From: Diabrotica undecimpunctata
Taxonomy: Eukaryota; Arthropoda; Insecta; Coleoptera; Chrysomelidae
Length of the DNA stretch: 64,000 bases
NCBI RefSeq assembly: GCF_040954645.1
Contig: NC_092807.1
Location: forward strand, 77,578,021-77,642,020
Reading direction: 5' to 3'
Shown: positions 60,560-64,000 of the stretch, one piece after another
Layout of the letters: each line of letters starts with the position of its first letter
Numbering within the stretch: position 1 is the stretch's first letter
Position numbers and translations under genes: made by a program
The notes under the pieces: generated by a model
Databases searched by the model: none
Told to the model about the DNA's origin: nothing
The model's input: the letters and a program-made list of their open reading frames with translations, nothing else

Positions 60560-61440
60560 AGCGTACGTATCCTCATGTATCAAAGCCACGCCCCCCTCGT
60601 GACGTAGGAACGTGCCTCGTGTCTCGAGGCCACGCCCCTCGACCAATGGTGACGTAGGAACGTGCCTCGTGTCTCTAGGCCACGCCCCTCGGCCAATGGT
60701 GGCATAGGAACGTCCCCCCATGTCTTGCCGCCCAATGATGGACGTCCTCGTGACGTCGAAACGTGTCGTCGACCAATGGCAGCATAGCAGCGTCAGTGGT
60801 GGGAATAGCAACACCCCCAGCGACCAATGACAGCTTAGAATTTAAATAAACATCATAGAAATGGCGGTATAGCGATGAGGGACCAATGGCAGTAGAGCAG
60901 CGTCAGTGGAGGGAATAGCAACACCCCCAGTGACCAATGGTGACATAGTAACGCCCTCCTCGTGACGTTAGAACGTTTTCCTCGACCAATGATGCCACAG
61001 AAACGTGTCCTCGACCAATGGTGGACATCCTCGTGACGTTGGAGGCCAATGGTGGACGTCCTCGTGACGTCGGAACGTGTCGTCGACCAATGGCAGCATA
61101 GCAGCGTCAGTGGTGGGAATAGCAACACCCCCAGCGACCAATGACAGCTTAGAATTTGAATAAACATCATAGAAATCGCGGTATAGCGATGAGGGACCAA
61201 TGGCAGCATAGCAGCGTCAGTGGAGGGAATAGCAACACCGCCAGTGACCAATGGTGACATAGTAACGCCCTCCTCGTGACGTTAGAACGTTTTCCTCGAC
61301 CAATGATGCCACAGAAACGTGTCCTCGACCAATGGTGGACATCCTCGTGACGTTGAAGGCCAATGGTGGAGTCGTACCACAATATTAACGAAAAGACGCC
61401 CCCCATTCCCCCAATAGTAACGAAGCTACACGTCAACGTA
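60560..61440. repeat. CCAAT/CRE module array with a 314-bp tandem repeat
   Basis: GC-richer than everything around it. More than 15 copies of CCAATG, mostly in 'gaccaatgg', alternate with GTGACGT (CRE-like) and, at the left, CCACGCCCCTC (GC-box-like). A higher-order unit of 314 bp occurs twice (about 60741-61054 and 61055-61371), aligned by 'gaccaatggcagcatagcag' at 60771 and 61085. It could be promoter-like sequence, a viral repeat region or a satellite; the sequence alone does not decide. Confidence 0.8.
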
Positions 61441-61589
61441 ACCAATGAGAATGATGTTCAATCGCTAGACAGTTGTTTATTTATTTTGTAGTTCTTCTTT
61501 TTCATCTATCAATTACTGTTATATTTGATGTTCCGCGCTAATACGCCAAATGTCACATAATATGTCACGTCCTACATCGAATATTATAA

Positions 61590-61672
61590 GTCAGGTTGAC
61601 CGAGTGGTCAAAGGCGTTGGATCTAAGTCCGATACCCGAAAGGGTGCGTGGGTTCGAATCCCACACTCGACA
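61590..61672 (+). tRNA. tRNA-Leu-like gene (class II)
   Basis: 83 nt with 'gaccgagtggtcaaaggc' as D arm/A box, an extra arm ACCC-GAAA-GGGT, a perfect T arm GTGGG-TTCGAAT-CCCAC and an acceptor stem with one A-C mismatch. A TTTTT Pol III terminator follows at 61676-61680. The long variable arm and D-loop pattern fit tRNA-Leu. The anticodon region TTGGA-TCTAAG-TCCGA has a 6-nt loop, one short of normal. TAA (Leu) is the likely intended anticodon, but it may be a pseudogene. Confidence 0.7.
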
Positions 61673-61822
61673 CTATTTTTAAATAAACATGAACTCTTTT
61701 ATTCGTCTTCTTATGTCACATCCTACATTGAAATACGTCCTGCGTAGAATGTTACGATATCCCCACTTATACGTTGGAGTGGAGAGGCAAGAAGATATAA
61801 TTAAAAGTTTTCATGTTCACAG

Positions 61823-61828
61823 CTTTAT
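61823..61828 (-). terminator. Polyadenylation signal of the capsid-like cluster
   Basis: AATAAA on the minus strand, about 18 nt after the stop of the 61846-62097 ORF. Confidence 0.6.
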
Positions 61829-61845
61829 TTCGTGAAACGTAGTCA

Positions 61846-62097
61846 TTACAACAACTTAGATTCCAGTATTTTATTTATTTTTGAATATTTAACATCCCCA
61901 TTAGAATACCGAAGACCATGCACGTTTTTCTCCAAGGACACAGCAGTCTTCTTATCTTGATTACTTAATGTAGCAAACGGTTGTGGAGGTTTAAATATAT
62001 AATGACAATGTTTAAAGCCAATTTCAATGCTGAGTTCTTTGGGAACAAACCACCCATCTACGGTGAATCCTTGAATGTCAACTAATGCGATCCTCAT
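61846..62097 (-). CDS. Short VDIQGF protein of the virus-like cluster
   Basis: 83 residues. Contains ALVDIQGF, FVPKELSIEI, HYIFKPPQPF and NVHGLRYSNGDVKY. I recognise this pattern from uncharacterised proteins in insect genomes that accompany double-jelly-roll capsid-like genes; I do not know its function. The acidic VDIQGF start and the HGL motif could belong to a nuclease-like fold, which is speculation. Shorter than I would expect for such proteins, so probably truncated. It is 45 nt downstream of the capsid gene on the same strand and has a poly(A) signal just after its stop. Confidence 0.5.
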   Translation of the reverse strand: MRIALVDIQGFTVDGWFVPKELSIEIGFKHCHYIFKPPQPFATLSNQDKKTAVSLEKNVHGLRYSNGDVKYSKINKILESKLL

Positions 62098-62142
62098 GAT
62101 GGCTGATAGTATACTGAATTGGGTATGATTGAATAAGTCAAT

Positions 62143-63398
62143 TTAAATGATATTTTTGATAACTTCAGTTAGAGGAAAGTATTCGAGTAGACTGTCGTGA
62201 ACAATTAAACAGTACGCTCGAGTGCCTGCAGGAAAACCTTCATATGCTTCGATTTCCAACTTAATATCAACGGTTCCCGATCTAAATGACGTATCATCCT
62301 GTTTGGAGCAGTCGAAAGTAAACAAAGCATATTTTTTAAATGCATTATAATCCAAGATTGGATGTTTTCTTGACGAATGAGTATAACTGGGAAAGAATTC
62401 GGTATAGTTGTAGTGAGCTATAGCATAATCATTTTTCGCAAAATCCAATTGCATTCTCTCGTTAGGCCAATATTCACCATTAATAACTACTCGTACGCTG
62501 GACACCTTAATGTTATCGAATAACGTTGGATCGGCGTGAGAATTTCATCTCGTTTAGAAGTTTGAAAAGCTACAATGACATAGCGTGGACGTTCAACAGC
62601 TGAAGTTGTCTTTACATTCCATATCTCACGTCGGGATCCAGCCGTAAGTAAAGATAGTTCATTAAGTTCCCATTTACGGAAAGGTATAGTTATCGGCGTA
62701 TTATTCTTAATCGGAGTCATTAGGTCAATTTTCACATCATCATTCGGAAAGACATGTTTGACCTTCAGTTCCATGCTGGTAACAGTTAAAGACACTGTTG
62801 TTGTTGTTGTGGCATTAGGTTCTTCCACTAAAATACAGTCTCTATCATTACGTGCTCGAACAAATCGAAACACTTGACGACCATAGGTTAATTTATTGTA
62901 ATCGTTGAAAATGTTGAAAATATGTTTTATCGGAATCAGTAAACTAAAGCTGTCTCCCGATAAATGTGGATTATTGGGATAGTTCCATCCTGCAGTACTG
63001 AGAAACTTGGAATCTTCAGGAGTGTAACACAACAAACTGCGAATAGTGCTAACTACACCAGGATCTCGAACTATTTCCATGTCGTGTGAACTTTGGATGT
63101 ATGTACATATATCAAACAAGAAGGCTCCAGCATTCGGTGCAAGAGAAACAGTTCCATTACCCACTTTCTTTATACTTCCTTTAATTTCCAAAAGTGTTTC
63201 GTGTATGGCAAAAAATGCATCTGATTGATTTATGATAAACTCGACAACGTCGCTATTATTAAATGACTTGATGTAAGGTGTATATGTACGAAATTCTTCT
63301 TTTATAATAGTATCGTCGAACTGAGGTTTCTGGTAAAGATCTAAAATAGGTGGTTGAGGTTCCTGAACCTGTCGTCGAATGTATTGACGTTTTGACAT
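62143..63398 (-). pseudogene. Double-jelly-roll capsid-like gene with a frameshift
   Basis: Two same-strand ORFs, 62487-63398 (303 residues) and 62143-62505 (120 residues), lie in different frames and overlap by 19 nt. Together they have the length and layout of a double-jelly-roll-like protein found in invertebrate genomes and related in fold to Polinton/adintovirus-type major capsid proteins. The first ORF contains FIINQSDAFFAIHETLLEIKG and YTPEDSKFLSTAGW. The second contains LDFAKNDYAIAHYNYTEFF and FDCSKQDDTSFRSGTVDI. A single indel near 62505-62530 would explain the break; it could also be an assembly error. Otherwise no lesion seen. Confidence 0.6.
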
Positions 63399-63525
63399 CT
63401 TTTAGCTGTAATCCAATGGAAACAAGAAAGGCTTTATTGACAGCAGACACTTCACGTCGCTTGTAAGATTTGCATAAGACTAATGGATATTGATGTGTAG
63501 AGCTTTGTTTTATAATTAAACCCAT
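63259..63525 (-). CDS. Small ORF between capsid-like genes
   Basis: 88 residues, beginning MGLIIKQSSTHQYPLV with a basic KSYKRREVS segment. Its ATG directly abuts the stop of the upstream ORF (TAG-ATG), and it overlaps the start of the capsid-like gene by 140 nt in another frame. The first 45 or so residues look protein-like, while the overlap part may be incidental. Short proteins of this type sit at this place in related clusters as I recall them; function unknown. Confidence 0.4.
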   Translation of the reverse strand: MGLIIKQSSTHQYPLVLCKSYKRREVSAVNKAFLVSIGLQLKDVKTSIHSTTGSGTSTTYFRSLPETSVRRYYYKRRISYIYTLHQVI

Positions 63526-63990
63526 CTATATCGTTTCCTTAAAATCCAAATGAAGTGTACTTTTCTCTCCTCTAAAGTTGGCGGGTCTTAATTCTTGATC
63601 AACTACACTAACGGTAATTTTGGTAATTTCACGTATGCTGTTGCTTACTGGTATGTATATAGGATTATGAGAACGTTCGTCAATAGAAAAACCTGGATCA
63701 ACACTTATCGGAAAATGTAGAATGGTGTGCGCAGGTCTATCCTCGTAGAAGGCTCCTTCGGTAATGTTGCATTCAAACAGTAGACTCGATACTTTTATAA
63801 TGTTTACAGGTTGATCTGAAGAATGCATTTTTCCTGGTTCCAACACTCTATTTAACGAGAAGCCCAATAATTTTCCAAGACTATCGTCTTTATCGAAAGT
63901 AATGGTGTGATCCTGACAGAAAATTTCACATTTAAGCATATTGTTGTTCGGTCTTAAAGTAAATTCCCGAACCGAGTTGCATTTACGCAT
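63526..63990 (-). CDS. Single-jelly-roll (penton/minor capsid-like) protein
   Basis: 154 residues from the ATG at 63990, ten bases from the window end, so an upstream extension cannot be excluded. Motifs include DDSLGKLLGFS, DQPVNIIKVSSLLFECNI, HTILHFPISVDPGF and VVDQELRPANFRGEKST. The beta-rich pattern and its place beside the double-jelly-roll gene suggest a penton-like or minor capsid protein. The reading frame is undamaged. The fold assignment is by resemblance only. Confidence 0.5.
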   Translation of the reverse strand: MRKCNSVREFTLRPNNNMLKCEIFCQDHTITFDKDDSLGKLLGFSLNRVLEPGKMHSSDQPVNIIKVSSLLFECNITEGAFYEDRPAHTILHFPISVDPGFSIDERSHNPIYIPVSNSIREITKITVSVVDQELRPANFRGEKSTLHLDFKETI

Positions 63991-64000
63991 TAATTCATGT

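Noticed and set aside
58224..61371. Equal period (about 315 bp) of the two tandem repeats at 58224 and 60741 as evidence of common origin
   Set aside because: The sequences and base composition are unrelated, so the similar length is coincidence.
60557..61445. Array of spaced short repeats that might suggest CRISPR
   Set aside because: Spacing and spacer lengths are irregular, the repeats are diverged, and the genome is eukaryotic. It is a promoter-like or satellite array.
60557..61445. Minus-strand ORFs across the CCAAT array
   Set aside because: They repeat with the 314-bp unit and are by-products of its base composition.

Overview
The window is AT-rich animal DNA made almost entirely of layered transposable elements, most likely from an insect. 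The evidence is a mix of Tc1/mariner, hAT, piggyBac, I-like and RTE-like LINEs, gypsy-type and env-bearing LTR elements, one splice-bounded exon of what looks like an RGS-domain sorting-nexin gene, and a class II tRNA gene. I cannot name the species. Nothing looks prokaryotic: no operons, CRISPR arrays or ribosome binding sites.

Layout. 1-31626: LTR elements and two other elements, nearly all bounded on both sides by long (TA)n tracts. Family A is two near-intact elements in opposite orientation (491-6131 minus, 7571-13369 plus). Each has 1.38-1.41 kb LTRs, PBS, PPT and one long gag-protease ORF that stops just where reverse transcriptase should begin. Family B is one element with a gag-only ORF (24383-28706 minus) and three solo LTRs (13435, 28775, 30188). 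A Tc1/mariner element (14987-17276) and a foldback element (17361-17870) sit in the same TA tracts. Between them lie a decayed LINE (18250-20640), a LINE tail (21380-21591) and a 0.94 kb foldback (21595-22531).

32254-35182 is a decayed hAT element with an 8-bp target duplication and a nested LINE fragment. 35208-38840 (minus) is an integrase-env remnant of a gypsy/errantivirus-like element, with its env broken by an RTE-like LINE. 42415-48802 is a mariner-like element split by an apparently intact, full-length I-like non-LTR retrotransposon (43242-48466, 12-bp target duplication, overlapping ORF1 and ORF2). 49002-54538 is a second, decayed member of that LINE family with an 11-bp target duplication. 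A (TA)n tract has expanded inside its ORF1 and a foldback element has inserted into its ORF2.

54661-54819 is the only convincing host protein exon. It suggests much of the window is intronic or flanks one host gene. 55353-59570 holds a large foldback, AT repeats, a gypsy RT relic, a 315-bp tandem duplication and a piggyBac relic. 60560-61440 is a GC-richer array of CCAAT and CRE-like modules, followed by a tRNA-Leu-like gene (61590-61672). 61823-63990 (minus) is a compact run of four ORFs resembling the capsid cassette of an endogenous DNA virus: single jelly roll, small ORF, double jelly roll with one frameshift, and a short VDIQGF protein.

The most interesting pattern is that two families of non-autonomous gag-bearing LTR elements appear to insert specifically into (TA)n microsatellites. 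They leave TA on both sides, so every insertion keeps a landing site for the next. A second theme is a hammerhead-ribozyme-like core (CTGAWGA, hairpin, GAAA) that recurs in several unrelated foldback elements.
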